The notes under the pieces: model-generated
What the model saw: the letters and a program-made list of their open reading frames with translations, nothing else
What the model was told of the DNA's origin: nothing
Databases searched by the model: none
Assembly: GCF_000377705.1 (NCBI RefSeq)
Contig: NZ_KB898633.1
Coordinates: 1 to 64,000, forward strand
Direction of reading: 5' to 3'
From: Salsuginibacillus kocurii DSM 18087
GTDB lineage: Bacteria; Bacillota; Bacilli; Bacillales; Marinococcaceae
Length of the DNA: 64,000 bases
Program-made: the position numbers and the translations under genes
Shown here: in pieces, positions 25,581 to 34,121 of the stretch
How the letters are laid out: every line of letters starts with the position of its first letter
Position numbering within the stretch: the first letter of the stretch is position 1

Positions 25581-26006
25581 TTATTTTAGTTTCCGGGCAA
25601 GGCCATTCCATACATAATGAACCTCGTCGGCTAGGGCTGCCGCATCCTGGGCGGCCCAGCCCAAATAATCTCGTAACTGCCTCTCCTTTTTGTTCAGGGG
25701 GACAAGCCCTCTTCCTACTTCTAGCATAATAAGAATAATCTCCTCGCTTCGTTTTTGCTCTGCTGCTTTTAACTGCAGAAAAAAAGATTGATAGCGGGCG
25801 CGCAAGTCTTCGGTTTGCTGCTCGCTCAGCTCGTCTTTAAGCCACGTTTCCCAGCCTTCTAATACGAGCGTAGTATGCGGGCGCCAGTTGTCCTGCCAGG
25901 TTGATAACGCTTCACCATTATAAGCAGAGATCCAACTGGAGGCCTGCGTCATGCCCTGGACGATGTTTCGTTTTCCGGAAAAGGCACCGCCGATAATGAG
26001 CTGCAT
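25581..26006 (-). CDS. Shortened CobU-like P-loop protein
   Basis: A 141-residue protein with LIIGGAFSGKR in place of the GGARSGKS P-loop and a typical CobU C-terminus (LEVGRGLVPLNKKERQLRDYLGWAAQDAAALADEVHYV, read in parts). It lacks the central region where CobU carries the guanylylated His, which the full-length cobU at 27300 has. It starts inside cobC (58-nt overlap); ATG 26006 is preferred because AAGGGGA is 7 nt upstream. It may be a kinase-only or regulatory homologue; the function is an inference. Confidence 0.7.
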   Translation of the reverse strand: MQLIIGGAFSGKRNIVQGMTQASSWISAYNGEALSTWQDNWRPHTTLVLEGWETWLKDELSEQQTEDLRARYQSFFLQLKAAEQKRSEEIILIMLEVGRGLVPLNKKERQLRDYLGWAAQDAAALADEVHYVWNGLARKLK

Positions 26007-26593
26007 CTCCATTCCCCTTTCTCCACCGTTAAAGATAGCCGCATTCCTTGTCCGTGTTTGACCCCAAGCTCCCAAAACGTGCGCGCAGCAACAAACGTGG
26101 AGGCAAGGTAACGAATGACGCCTCCATGGGTCATAATAAGAATGTTCTGTTTCTCGTGATCCTGTCCCTCAAGGTGGTGACAAAGGTCGTCGCGGAATGA
26201 TTCGATTCTTGCTTTAAACTCGGCGCCTGATTCTCCGTTTGGTGTCGCACCGCTTTCCCAATCATCCACCCAGTTCCGGTACTGTTGGATGTGCTGTAAC
26301 TCTTCATACGTTTTGCCTTCCCAATCCCCGAAGTTCATTTCCCGTAAGCGCTCGTCGACTGTTTCCGGCGTTCGCAGGTCCAAATATGATAACGTCTCGC
26401 GGCAGCGCCGCAGATCGCTTGTATATACCGAATCAAAATCTAGCTGCTGAAGGTGCTGTTTCAGTTCTTTTACCGTCTCAAGCTCATGTTTCATCACGCC
26501 GAGGTCGGTATGTCCTAAGTACTTTTTCTCTTTATTCCACGCCGTTACCCCATGACGAACGAGAAATAAATCCACGTGATAAGCAGTCCCCAT
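25949..26593 (-). CDS. cobC: Histidine phosphatase, probable adenosylcobalamin/alpha-ribazole phosphatase
   Basis: A 214-residue phosphoglycerate-mutase-type protein: FLVRHGVTAWN holds the catalytic Arg-His, YTSDLRRCRETL the second Arg, MNFGDWEGKTYEEL the acidic active-site segment, and IMTHGGVIRYL the second His. CobC removes the 5'-phosphate from alpha-ribazole phosphate or adenosylcobalamin phosphate. A strong AAGGAGGAG site 6 nt upstream lies inside cobS, and the gene overlaps its neighbours by 49 and 58 nt, so it is embedded in the cob operon. Confidence 0.85.
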   Translation of the reverse strand: MGTAYHVDLFLVRHGVTAWNKEKKYLGHTDLGVMKHELETVKELKQHLQQLDFDSVYTSDLRRCRETLSYLDLRTPETVDERLREMNFGDWEGKTYEELQHIQQYRNWVDDWESGATPNGESGAEFKARIESFRDDLCHHLEGQDHEKQNILIMTHGGVIRYLASTFVAARTFWELGVKHGQGMRLSLTVEKGEWRCSSLSAVPFPENETSSRA

Positions 26594-27303
26594 AGTTCTC
26601 CTCCTTCAATTGCAGTGCCTAATAAGTCGCCATTCGTTCCTGTAAAGGTCCGCTTAATCCATATGCCCATTACGGCAATAAATAGAAAATAAGCAGGAAG
26701 GATATATAAATAAGCAGGGAAAAAGAAAAGCAGTACGAGGACCGGAACGAGCGCGTAGACCATATCAAGCCTGGTTACGTTTTTTTTCCATTCCCAGGCA
26801 AAGCCCTGTTGTTTGGCAGTAGAGAGCGTAATTAGCAATACGGCGGCTCCCAGCCGGGAAAAAGCTAAAATAAACAACAAGGCATAAATAAGAACTTCTA
26901 TGTCCAGGAGCATGTAAACGAGCAACGCTTTCCAAGCCAGCAAGAATACGAGAGCAATATTGCCAAAGCTCCCGACGTGCGGGTCTTTCATAATGTCCCA
27001 TTTCTTTTCCAGCGGCGCGTTGGAACCGACGGCATCGGCCACGTCCATCCAGCCGTCCAAATGCAACCCACCTGTCAGCCATACCCAGCCCGTAATAATA
27101 AGCAAGGTCAGGAATTCAAGGGGGAGATACGGGCCTAAGAGCAACAGGAGCAGAGCTAAAATGGAGCCCAGGACGAGGCCGACGAGCGGGTAGCTGCGCA
27201 GAGCCCATCTGCTCGTGCGTTGATTCCACGGGCAGGAAACCGGCACAGGCAGCCGGGTCAGAAATTGCAGAGCTAACAAGAAGCCAAAGGTCGCTTGTTT
27301 CAT
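26545..27303 (-). CDS. cobS: Adenosylcobinamide-GDP ribazoletransferase (cobalamin synthase)
   Basis: A 252-residue integral membrane enzyme: FLLALQFLTRLPVP at the N-terminus, GGLHLDGWMDVADAVGS with the conserved Asp cluster, and KDPHVGSFGNIALV, followed by several hydrophobic helices. It joins alpha-ribazole to adenosylcobinamide-GDP in the membrane. It overlaps cobU by 4 nt and the phosphatase by 49 nt. Confidence 0.94.
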   Translation of the reverse strand: MKQATFGFLLALQFLTRLPVPVSCPWNQRTSRWALRSYPLVGLVLGSILALLLLLLGPYLPLEFLTLLIITGWVWLTGGLHLDGWMDVADAVGSNAPLEKKWDIMKDPHVGSFGNIALVFLLAWKALLVYMLLDIEVLIYALLFILAFSRLGAAVLLITLSTAKQQGFAWEWKKNVTRLDMVYALVPVLVLLFFFPAYLYILPAYFLFIAVMGIWIKRTFTGTNGDLLGTAIEGGELWGLLITWIYFSFVMG

Positions 27304-27851
27304 CGTTCTCCCCCTTTCCAGTATTCAGGAAGGCCGGCAACCACTTGAATAACCTGCTCTGCTTGGTCTGCGATCTGTTGGTGCAGCTGCTGGAGCGTGT
27401 AAATGTAGGTCAGCACCCCTTCGTCCTTTGGAAGGAGCTCTTCATTTACATCGTTGGAAACAATGATTACATGAAATTGCTGCCTGGCCGCGAGTTTTAG
27501 CCAGTCAGCCACAGCCCTTTTTATGGAATCCGTGCTCAGCTCTTTTTCAAATAGAACCTGGCTTAACCAAATGGTTAAACAATCGATTAAAATGACATCA
27601 TTCTTTTTGCAGCTGGTTAAAAAGGAGGAAAGTTCATAAGGCTCTTCAATCGTCTTCCACTCGTTGCCTCTCCCCTGCTGATGAAGTTGGATGCGTTTCT
27701 CCATTTCAAGGTCGGTTTTTTTCGCCGTTGCTATGTAATAGAGCGAGCTATTTTCCTTTGCATCTTTACAGTCGTGAAATAAAGAAAGGGCCGTACGTTC
27801 GGCCACATCACTTTTACCTGAGCGCGCGCCGCCAGAAATGAATACGATCAT
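27300..27851 (-). CDS. cobU: Adenosylcobinamide kinase / adenosylcobinamide-phosphate guanylyltransferase
   Basis: A 183-residue protein with the CobU P-loop ISGGARSGKSDVAE, the segment RIQLHQQGRGNEWKTIEEP containing the His that carries GMP, and VILIDCLTIWLSQVL. The C-terminus is slightly unusual compared with the EVG-type end of CobU: VSNDVNEELLPKDEGVLTYI. It phosphorylates adenosylcobinamide and transfers GMP from GTP. Its ends overlap cobD and cobS by 4 nt each. Confidence 0.9.
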   Translation of the reverse strand: MIVFISGGARSGKSDVAERTALSLFHDCKDAKENSSLYYIATAKKTDLEMEKRIQLHQQGRGNEWKTIEEPYELSSFLTSCKKNDVILIDCLTIWLSQVLFEKELSTDSIKRAVADWLKLAARQQFHVIIVSNDVNEELLPKDEGVLTYIYTLQQLHQQIADQAEQVIQVVAGLPEYWKGGER

Positions 27852-28936
27852 GACTCATTTCTCCATTTTCGCAGGATGGCAAGTAAGTGCTCATTTTCTG
27901 GTTGAGCTTTTATAGCAACCCGAAGGAACTTTCCATTTAGTCCTTTAAAATTGTGGGTATGCCTGGTTACAATTCCGTGCTGCAACAAAAATTGGAACAA
28001 TTCCTCCGTGCGCGTGGGCTGACGCTGGTCCTGCAACAGGTAAAAGTTTACTTCTGATGGTGAAACGTAAAAATCTAAGCTGGCCAGCGTCTGTGATATG
28101 TTCTGCCATTGCTCGTTTAACCATGAGGTGGTATGGCGTACGAAGTCTGTATCTTCAACTAAAGAGGGCACAAGTTCATGAGCGAGCGCGTTAATGCTCC
28201 AAGGCAGCTGCTCTGCTTGTAAAGACGCAATGATATCCTTATCCGCCATCATATAGCCGACCCTGAGCCCGGGAATGGTGTACATCTTGGTTAGCGACCG
28301 CAGCACAATCAAATTTGGATACGCAGGCAGCAAGGTTGAAAGAGAAGGGTAAGTAGAAGGAAGAAAATCTACGAAGGCCTCATCCACGACGATAAACGTC
28401 TCCGTTTGTTTGCCGGCTTCTAAGAGAGAGCGTATATCATCTTCTTTTACCACGGTGCCGCTCGGGTTGTTCGGCCGGCAGAGAAATAACACATCGGTGT
28501 GGTTGAGTTTTTCTTCGATTAAACGGAGCGGCAGTTGGAAGCCTGTTTCTTGATCGTAATAAACATCTTCGGTCTTTACATGATAGTGGTTGCACGCTCG
28601 CTCATATTCTAAGAATGTAGGGTGGACGATTAACGCCTGCCCATGTTCAAAATATTTCGCTGCTAAAAAAATAGCTTCGGCACCACCGTTTGTGAGCAGC
28701 AGGTTGTCTTCAGGGATCCCTTCAAAAGCCGCTAATGAGGCTTTGCTGCTGGAATAGGTCGGGTCCGGGTAACGTGAAATTGTCTCATAGAGGTCACTGA
28801 GTTTTTCCTTCAACCAAGCTGGTGGGCCGAGAGGGTTTAGGTTTGCACTAAGGTCGATTGTTTTCATCTCATCATCGTCTATGTTAAAAAGCTGCTTCAA
28901 CTGTTCAGGCTGCCCGCCGTGATCTGGCCACTTCAT
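27848..28936 (-). CDS. cobD: Threonine-phosphate decarboxylase-like PLP enzyme
   Basis: A 362-residue fold-type I PLP enzyme: LSANLNPLGPPAWL at the N-terminus, TNGGAEAIFLAA, CRPNNPSGTV, VVDEAFVDFLP and the Schiff-base lysine in LRSLTKMYTIPGLRVGY. CobD makes (R)-1-aminopropan-2-ol O-2-phosphate for the nucleotide loop. Homology to histidinol-phosphate aminotransferase is close, but the position between cobU and cbiB decides. ATG 28936 follows GAGGTGAAAG; the open frame upstream lacks a ribosome-binding site. Confidence 0.88.
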   Translation of the reverse strand: MKWPDHGGQPEQLKQLFNIDDDEMKTIDLSANLNPLGPPAWLKEKLSDLYETISRYPDPTYSSSKASLAAFEGIPEDNLLLTNGGAEAIFLAAKYFEHGQALIVHPTFLEYERACNHYHVKTEDVYYDQETGFQLPLRLIEEKLNHTDVLFLCRPNNPSGTVVKEDDIRSLLEAGKQTETFIVVDEAFVDFLPSTYPSLSTLLPAYPNLIVLRSLTKMYTIPGLRVGYMMADKDIIASLQAEQLPWSINALAHELVPSLVEDTDFVRHTTSWLNEQWQNISQTLASLDFYVSPSEVNFYLLQDQRQPTRTEELFQFLLQHGIVTRHTHNFKGLNGKFLRVAIKAQPENEHLLAILRKWRNES

Positions 28937-28958
28937 TCTTTCACCTCGCTTGATTGAT

Positions 28959-29939
28959 TTAGTTAAACATAAGCAGGAGAGCACTTCCTATCAGCAGAAA
29001 TACGATCCAGCCCCCATGCATATAGAAAATAGCTCGCTTGATATCGGCAGGCACTGTCTTCTTGCAGGGGTCCCCCAGCACAGCCCGTACAGATTTTTCT
29101 CCATCATAATAATTAACGCCTCCAAGCTGTATGCCGAGTAAACCTGCCGTCATCGCCTCAGGCCAGCCGCTGTTAGGGCTCGGGTGCTTCTGGGCATCAC
29201 GTACTGTGATTTTCCAAGCTTGGTTTCTATTCGAGCCTTTGATAAAAAAAGAAGCCAGCCACATGGTGAACGCGGTTAAGCGGGCGGGTAGCCAATTGAT
29301 CACATCGTCTGTTTTAGCTGAAGCCCATCCATACTGCCCATACGTTTCATTCTTGTAGCCAACCATTGAATCTAACGTATTAACAGCCCGGTACACCATC
29401 GCCAGAGGCGCTCCGCCGACCAAAGCCCAGAATAAGGGAGCTGTTATCCCATCAACTGTATTTTCAGCCACCGTTTCCACCGCACCGCGCGCAATTTCGT
29501 CTTCAGGTAAATGGTCTGTATCACGCCCAATGATCATGCTTACCTGTTGTCTCGCTTCGACGACATCTCCTTGAACAAGCGGAACATAAACGTTTAGAGC
29601 AGCTGCGCGCAGGCCTTTTATCGCAATTGTGGTTGAAATAAGGTGAATTTCAACAGCAGCCCCTGCAAGCGGGTGAATGTAGTAGGCTGTAACTACGAGA
29701 GTACAGGTGATAAACAACACGAGTATACTAACGGACACGGCAAGAATGATGCCATTTCGCCGCCTATGGCTGCCGTGATTTCCTCGCTGTTCGATATAGG
29801 AAATAAACTTGCCTATAAGCACAACAGGGTGGGGGAGCCAGCGCGGGTCGCCGATGACTAAATCTAATAAGATGGCAGCTGCAATGATGATCGCGCCAGC
29901 AAGAAGTGGTTCATTAAATAAAAGAAACGTTCCTAGCAT
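28959..29939 (-). CDS. cbiB: Adenosylcobinamide-phosphate synthase (CbiB)
   Basis: A 326-residue membrane protein with the CbiB signatures LLDLVIGDPRWLPHPVVLIG, ARGAVETVAENTVDGITAPLFWAL, YRAVNTLDSMVGYKNE and a DVINWLPARLTA loop. It links adenosylcobyric acid to aminopropanol phosphate at the membrane. ATG 29939 follows AAAGGA at 8 nt. It lies 22 nt upstream of cobD. Confidence 0.94.
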   Translation of the reverse strand: MLGTFLLFNEPLLAGAIIIAAAILLDLVIGDPRWLPHPVVLIGKFISYIEQRGNHGSHRRRNGIILAVSVSILVLFITCTLVVTAYYIHPLAGAAVEIHLISTTIAIKGLRAAALNVYVPLVQGDVVEARQQVSMIIGRDTDHLPEDEIARGAVETVAENTVDGITAPLFWALVGGAPLAMVYRAVNTLDSMVGYKNETYGQYGWASAKTDDVINWLPARLTAFTMWLASFFIKGSNRNQAWKITVRDAQKHPSPNSGWPEAMTAGLLGIQLGGVNYYDGEKSVRAVLGDPCKKTVPADIKRAIFYMHGGWIVFLLIGSALLLMFN

Positions 29940-30049
29940 GATAGATTTCCTTTGCATTTTATCGTTGGTTTAAAGAAGAAGAAGCGGAAAGTGTACGCTG
30001 TCTGCGGGTACCGCTTCTGCGTCAGCGGCAAGACCGTACTGCGCCGTCT

Positions 30050-31099
30050 TCAGCTGTTGCTTTTTCCGGAGATACCTGCTGATGTAAATGTCGCCATCTC
30101 GTTTACCATGGAGGCTGCTGACTGGAGCAGTGGAAAAGCAAGTGCTGCGCCTGTCCCTTCTCCCAGTCGAAGCTCTAAGTCCAGCAGCGGTTGTTTATCT
30201 AACATGGAACTAGCAATATCATGACCTGGTTCTACTGATTGGTGAGCAAGAATCATATAATCGCTAACATGACTTGCCATAGATTTTGCTAGCAAGGCAG
30301 CTACTGTACAGATGAACCCATCGACGAGAATGGGGGTCTTTTTCTCTGCGGCCACAAGCATAGCTCCGGCCATGCCTGCTAGTTCTAATCCGCCTACTTT
30401 AGCCAATATATCCAGCGGGTCATTTCGGTCAGGATTGCGCGCTTGAATAGCTTGCTGAATGATCTTTACTTTATGCTGTAACTGAATCTCTGAAATACCT
30501 GTGCCACTTCCTGCCACTGTTTTGGCATCTGTATTGGCGAGCAGCGCAAGTATTGTACTGCTTGTCGTCGTGTTGCCAATGCCCATGTCACCAACGATGA
30601 GGCATTGTGCGCCTTTGTTGATGATTTTTTCTCCCTGCACGTAGCCGGCATGAATAGCTTCTTCGGCTTCCTGAGTGCTCATCGCATCTTCTCGCAAAAA
30701 ATTAGCTGTGCCAGGCCGTACTTTGTTTTGAATCAAATCGTGATGGTCAATATCGGCGGCCACTCCTACATCAATGATCTCTAGCAGGGCGCCTATGTTT
30801 TTACTAAAGACATTGATGGCAGCGCCCCCGCTTAAAAAGTTACGCACCATTTGCTCTGTCACTGCCTGCGGAAAAGCTGAGACGCCTTCAGCTGTTATGC
30901 CATGATCTGCCGCGAAGACAAGAACCCCGGGGGGAGAAACGGTTGGAAATGGATCATTCTTCATTTCAGCCAAAGAAACCGCCAGTGGCTCCAGTCTGCC
31001 GAGACTTCCAGGTGGTTTCGTTAATGTGTTTATGTAGGCTTGGACGTGTTCGCCCATTTCTTTATGTAAAGGTGGTATCGTGTACGTTCGATTATTCAT
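30050..31099 (-). CDS. cobT: Nicotinate-nucleotide--dimethylbenzimidazole phosphoribosyltransferase
   Basis: A 349-residue protein with the CobT signature KPPGSLGRLEPLAV near the N-terminus, VFAADHGITAEGVSAFP, VGDMGIGNTTTSS and the catalytic-Glu segment LRLGEGTGAALAFPL close to the C-terminus. It makes alpha-ribazole phosphate from dimethylbenzimidazole and nicotinate mononucleotide. ATG 31099 is preceded by AAAGGA. It is the first gene of the leftward cob operon; no cobalamin riboswitch is seen in its leader. Confidence 0.94.
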   Translation of the reverse strand: MNNRTYTIPPLHKEMGEHVQAYINTLTKPPGSLGRLEPLAVSLAEMKNDPFPTVSPPGVLVFAADHGITAEGVSAFPQAVTEQMVRNFLSGGAAINVFSKNIGALLEIIDVGVAADIDHHDLIQNKVRPGTANFLREDAMSTQEAEEAIHAGYVQGEKIINKGAQCLIVGDMGIGNTTTSSTILALLANTDAKTVAGSGTGISEIQLQHKVKIIQQAIQARNPDRNDPLDILAKVGGLELAGMAGAMLVAAEKKTPILVDGFICTVAALLAKSMASHVSDYMILAHQSVEPGHDIASSMLDKQPLLDLELRLGEGTGAALAFPLLQSAASMVNEMATFTSAGISGKSNS

Positions 31100-31455
31100 A
31101 CGGTTATCCTTTCTATTCATTATGTGAAGGTATGAACTTATATTCTGCATGGACTACGGGCTGCGCGCAGGTCATATGTCATTGAACCCGGTTGTATAGG
31201 TGAATGGAGCGTGAATGCTTCCCTCTTTATCATACAGTCTTTTTGTGATGATATGAACCCCTGCGGATGCTTTTATGAAGGCTTTGTAAACAAACGGAGT
31301 ATAGGCGTTCTCTTTCTTGCAATGGTCGCTTAAGCCGGGTGCTGAACGGCCTTCCCCCGAAAGTTTAAGGGAGCTGCTGTATGTTTTATAGAGGTCATAG
31401 AAGGGAAAGGTACCTAAATGACGAAGGTTTTTGATGAGGCAGAGGAGGAATTGAA
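31100..31455. other. Divergent intergenic region between cobT and the MDR dehydrogenase
   Basis: A 356-bp region with no supported gene or riboswitch on either strand. The minus strand is open from 31172 into the dehydrogenase gene, ending ...PFTYTTGFNDI, but no start codon with a ribosome-binding site is visible. The promoters of both flanking genes must lie here; no convincing consensus boxes were found. Confidence 0.4.
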
Positions 31456-32469
31456 ATGATGAAGGCAGTTGGCGTACGAAAAGGGTTAGCGATTGAGCAG
31501 CAAGACAGTTTGGAAAACACAGAGTTGGAAGTACCTGAAGCAACGGGCCACGACCTGTTAGTGAACGTGAAAGCAGCTTCTGTGAATCCAGTTGATACAA
31601 AAGTGCGATCCGGAAAAAAAGATGATGGGGAACTCGCTGTGCTCGGCTGGGATGCATCAGGAGTGGTAGAAGCGACCGGTGAAAAAGTCGAAATGTTTCA
31701 GCCGGGAGATGAAGTATATTATGCCGGCGATGTGACCCGTCCTGGTTCGAACAGTGAATATCAGCTCGTCGATGAACGGATTGCAGCCAAAAAACCGAGC
31801 ACACTTACACACACAGAAAGTGCAGCGCTCCCTCTTACGACTTTAACCGCTGCAGAAGGATTGTTCGACCGGCTAGGGATAACCTCTTCAAATGCGGAAG
31901 GAAAAGCTATACTTATCATTTCCGGAGCAGGCGGTGTCGGTTCGATGGCGATTCCGATGGCAAAGCGAGCCGGCATGAAAGTCATCGCCACCGCATCACG
32001 GGATGAAACTAGCGAATGGTGCAGACAGCGGGGCGCCGATCACGTGATTAATCATAAAAGGCCGCTTCAGCCCCAACTCGAAGCAGAAGGCTATGACGCG
32101 GTGCCGTACATCTTTTGTTTAAGCGACACGGAGGAGCATTGGCATAACCTCGTCGAATGCATTGCGCCGCAAGGGCAGATTTGCTCGATTGTAGAAACAG
32201 AAGGGCCCCTGCCGTTATCAGACTTACAGCATAAAAGCGCCACCTTTGTGTGGGAGTTTATGTTTACCCGCTCGATGTATCATACATCTGATATGATCAA
32301 TCAGCACCACATTCTACAGCAGACCGCCGAGTTGATCGATCATCATAAGCTGGAAACAAGCTTGACGACAACGCTCTACGGCCTTGATGCAGAAAAACTG
32401 CGTGAAGCCCATAAGCAATTGGAGAGCGGATCTATGATCGGGAAGCTCGTCGTTGATTTTGAGGAATAA
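31456..32469 (+). CDS. Medium-chain dehydrogenase/reductase, zinc-independent quinone oxidoreductase type
   Basis: A 337-residue MDR protein: the GroES-like N-domain has VNVKAASVNPVDTKVRSG and LGWDASGVVEATG, and the Rossmann domain has LIISGAGGVGSMAIPMAKRAG. The catalytic and structural zinc cysteines are absent, so it belongs to the quinone-oxidoreductase/alginate-lyase-like MDR branch and probably reduces enones or quinones with NADPH. The start follows AGAGGAGG. Monocistronic, ended by the terminator at 32518. Confidence 0.85.
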   Translation: MMKAVGVRKGLAIEQQDSLENTELEVPEATGHDLLVNVKAASVNPVDTKVRSGKKDDGELAVLGWDASGVVEATGEKVEMFQPGDEVYYAGDVTRPGSNSEYQLVDERIAAKKPSTLTHTESAALPLTTLTAAEGLFDRLGITSSNAEGKAILIISGAGGVGSMAIPMAKRAGMKVIATASRDETSEWCRQRGADHVINHKRPLQPQLEAEGYDAVPYIFCLSDTEEHWHNLVECIAPQGQICSIVETEGPLPLSDLQHKSATFVWEFMFTRSMYHTSDMINQHHILQQTAELIDHHKLETSLTTTLYGLDAEKLREAHKQLESGSMIGKLVVDFEE

Positions 32470-32517
32470 AGGCGTGCAGGGAGCTCGGGTTGTTAACCGC
32501 CGAAGTCTTTCATATGA

Positions 32518-32562
32518 AAAAGCCAGTTGCACCGGTTAGGGAGCCGGTAGCAACTGGCTTTT
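32518..32562 (+). terminator. Rho-independent terminator
   Basis: Thirteen-bp stem AAAAGCCAGTTGC/GCAACTGGCTTTT with an inner ACCGG/CCGGT pairing. The symmetric A/T flanks could also stop leftward transcripts. In the rest of 32470-32955 I see no gene, repeat or RNA. Confidence 0.8.
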
Positions 32563-32955
32563 CGTATGGGCAGTAGAGCGATTGACGTTTATCGGCGTGG
32601 TAGTAGAGAAGACAACTCAACACTCACGGCTAACGGTCCTGAGCTCTGCGATTTCTCGGCGAAGAGCTTTCTACAAAAGCTGTTGTAGGAACAATAGGCG
32701 GTAGAGGGTCTCGTGGTATGGAACAACCTAATATAAACATTTAGGAAAGTGTTCATTTCCATTATTTACATATAATTGTATGTTCCTTAAAAAGAGACAG
32801 GAGTTAGATGGTATTTATTTGTTGTATTAATATTTTGAATCTCTCCGTATTGCTTCCACGTCACCCCTCCTACCTATATCTCAGCAAGTTGGCTTGTGAC
32901 TTGTTCTAAAAAGGCCGCTGTGAGAAGCAGCCACGGCTCAATGCCAAACGGCGCC

Positions 32956-33414
32956 TCATTCCTGCGTTTGTTGAGGAATGACCTGTCGTAAAAGCTGTTC
33001 GAATTTGGCTCGTTCCTCTTCGGTGTAGGCTTTCGGGCCTTTCGTGCGCTGTCCGCTTTTTCTAGCCATGGCGCTGAGGTGACGGGTATCCAGAAGGCGA
33101 TCGATGTTTTCATTTGTATAAGCGAAGCCTTTATGGTGCAGGACCTGGCAGCCTTTTGCGAGCCCCAGGGAGGCAAGACCGTAATCTTGGGTGATGATGA
33201 TGTCGTTTTTCTTCGCCAGTTGCATAATTTTATAGTCTGCTGCTTCGCTGCCACTATCCACGTAAACCGTCTCCACGCCCTCTGGCTCATCAGCATGGGA
33301 AAAGTGAGCGAAGCTTTTCACAAGCACCACAGGGAGTTCTGCTTCTGCAGCTATTGTTATAATTGTATCTTTGGCAGGACTTGCATCGGCATCCACGTAT
33401 AGTTTCATACCCAT
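32956..33414 (-). CDS. YaiI/YqxD-family (DUF188) PIN-like protein
   Basis: A 152-residue protein of the UPF0178 family: [14 protein letters not shown] at the N-terminus, [38 protein letters not shown] and [13 protein letters not shown]. The Asp pattern matches a PIN-like nuclease fold; no activity is established for the family. In Bacillus it lies near dnaG, but here it is isolated. The start follows AGGGGGAAG. Confidence 0.9.
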   Translation of the reverse strand: MGMKLYVDADASPAKDTIITIAAEAELPVVLVKSFAHFSHADEPEGVETVYVDSGSEAADYKIMQLAKKNDIIITQDYGLASLGLAKGCQVLHHKGFAYTNENIDRLLDTRHLSAMARKSGQRTKGPKAYTEEERAKFEQLLRQVIPQQTQE

Positions 33415-33523
33415 TTCTTCCCCCTTATCTTAAAAGGCATAATCATCATGGTTTCCATCTCTTATGACTATTCTTTTCCAAGGACACACTGTAAAGGCCC
33501 TTAGCCGTCGTCACGTTCCTACC

Positions 33524-33844
33524 TCATGAAGAACGCGGTCGGTCGATATCTTTGTACTTATCCCTTTTCCTTTTTTTTAGTAAAAAGAGGAACAGCCCAT
33601 AAATTATAAATATATTGAGGAGAAAACCTAACGGGTTTATAGAAAGGCCGTCGTTTCCTGTAAATAAGTTTGAACCAAGCCAGGCCGTATCGGGGTCCTG
33701 CTGGTAAATATGGATAAAGGAAAGAGGGAGTCCATATTCATACTGATACCACCCGTTTGAGTGCAAGCGGCCGGGAACTAAAAAAGGGAGCACTGTACAA
33801 ACTACAACACTCACATAACATAATTGTTGGTTGAAGCGAGCCAG
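33524..33844 (-). CDS. Small two-helix membrane protein, possible CTG start
   Basis: A small protein with an N-terminal hydrophobic segment (VSVVVCTVLPFLVPG), a loop of about 40 residues and a second helix (PLGFLLNIFIIYGLFLFLL) followed by a basic tail KKRKRDKYK. I do not recognise the family. GTG 33814 gives 96 residues but has no ribosome-binding site. An in-frame CTG at 33844 has AGGAGAGG 6 nt upstream and gives 106 residues with a complete first helix; ATG 33816 is out of frame. The start is therefore uncertain. Confidence 0.5.
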   Translation of the reverse strand: MARFNQQLCYVSVVVCTVLPFLVPGRLHSNGWYQYEYGLPLSFIHIYQQDPDTAWLGSNLFTGNDGLSINPLGFLLNIFIIYGLFLFLLKKRKRDKYKDIDRPRSS

Positions 33845-34121
33845 TGTAAACCTCTCCTTATATAACAGATGTTTTTAGTTTAACAGATCTGTAAATGAAG
33901 CAAAAACGCTTCCTTGTGGGTGAAAACGGTGTTGGTTTGCTGGGTGAAGACAAGCTTTCACCTGGAAAACGAGGGACAACGTGTTAATATTTTGTCAGGA
34001 AAATAGTATGATAGAAGTAGATAAGCATTAGGACGATGGCAGGTAAGTCTTGTTTATAGAACTATTTAAACGATCGTTTGAAAACGCATACATAAATAAT
34101 TTGCCACGGGGGGAGGCGCTT

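Noticed and set aside
31172-31455. Minus-strand frame ending PFTYTTGFNDI between cobT and the MDR gene
   Set aside because: It runs antisense into the dehydrogenase gene, has no start with a ribosome-binding site, and no family is recognised.
31100-31455. A cobalamin riboswitch in front of the leftward cob operon
   Set aside because: Neither the B12 box nor the GCCACTG element is present on the minus strand; only the 21461-21634 element qualifies.
32874-33296. Minus-strand frame overlapping the YqxD-like gene
   Set aside because: Different frame over a clearly assigned protein, and no independent start signal.
33900-33990. GGGTGAA repeats before the sigma-54 regulator as another 21-bp array
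   Set aside because: The two copies are 24 bp apart, not 21, and only two occur.
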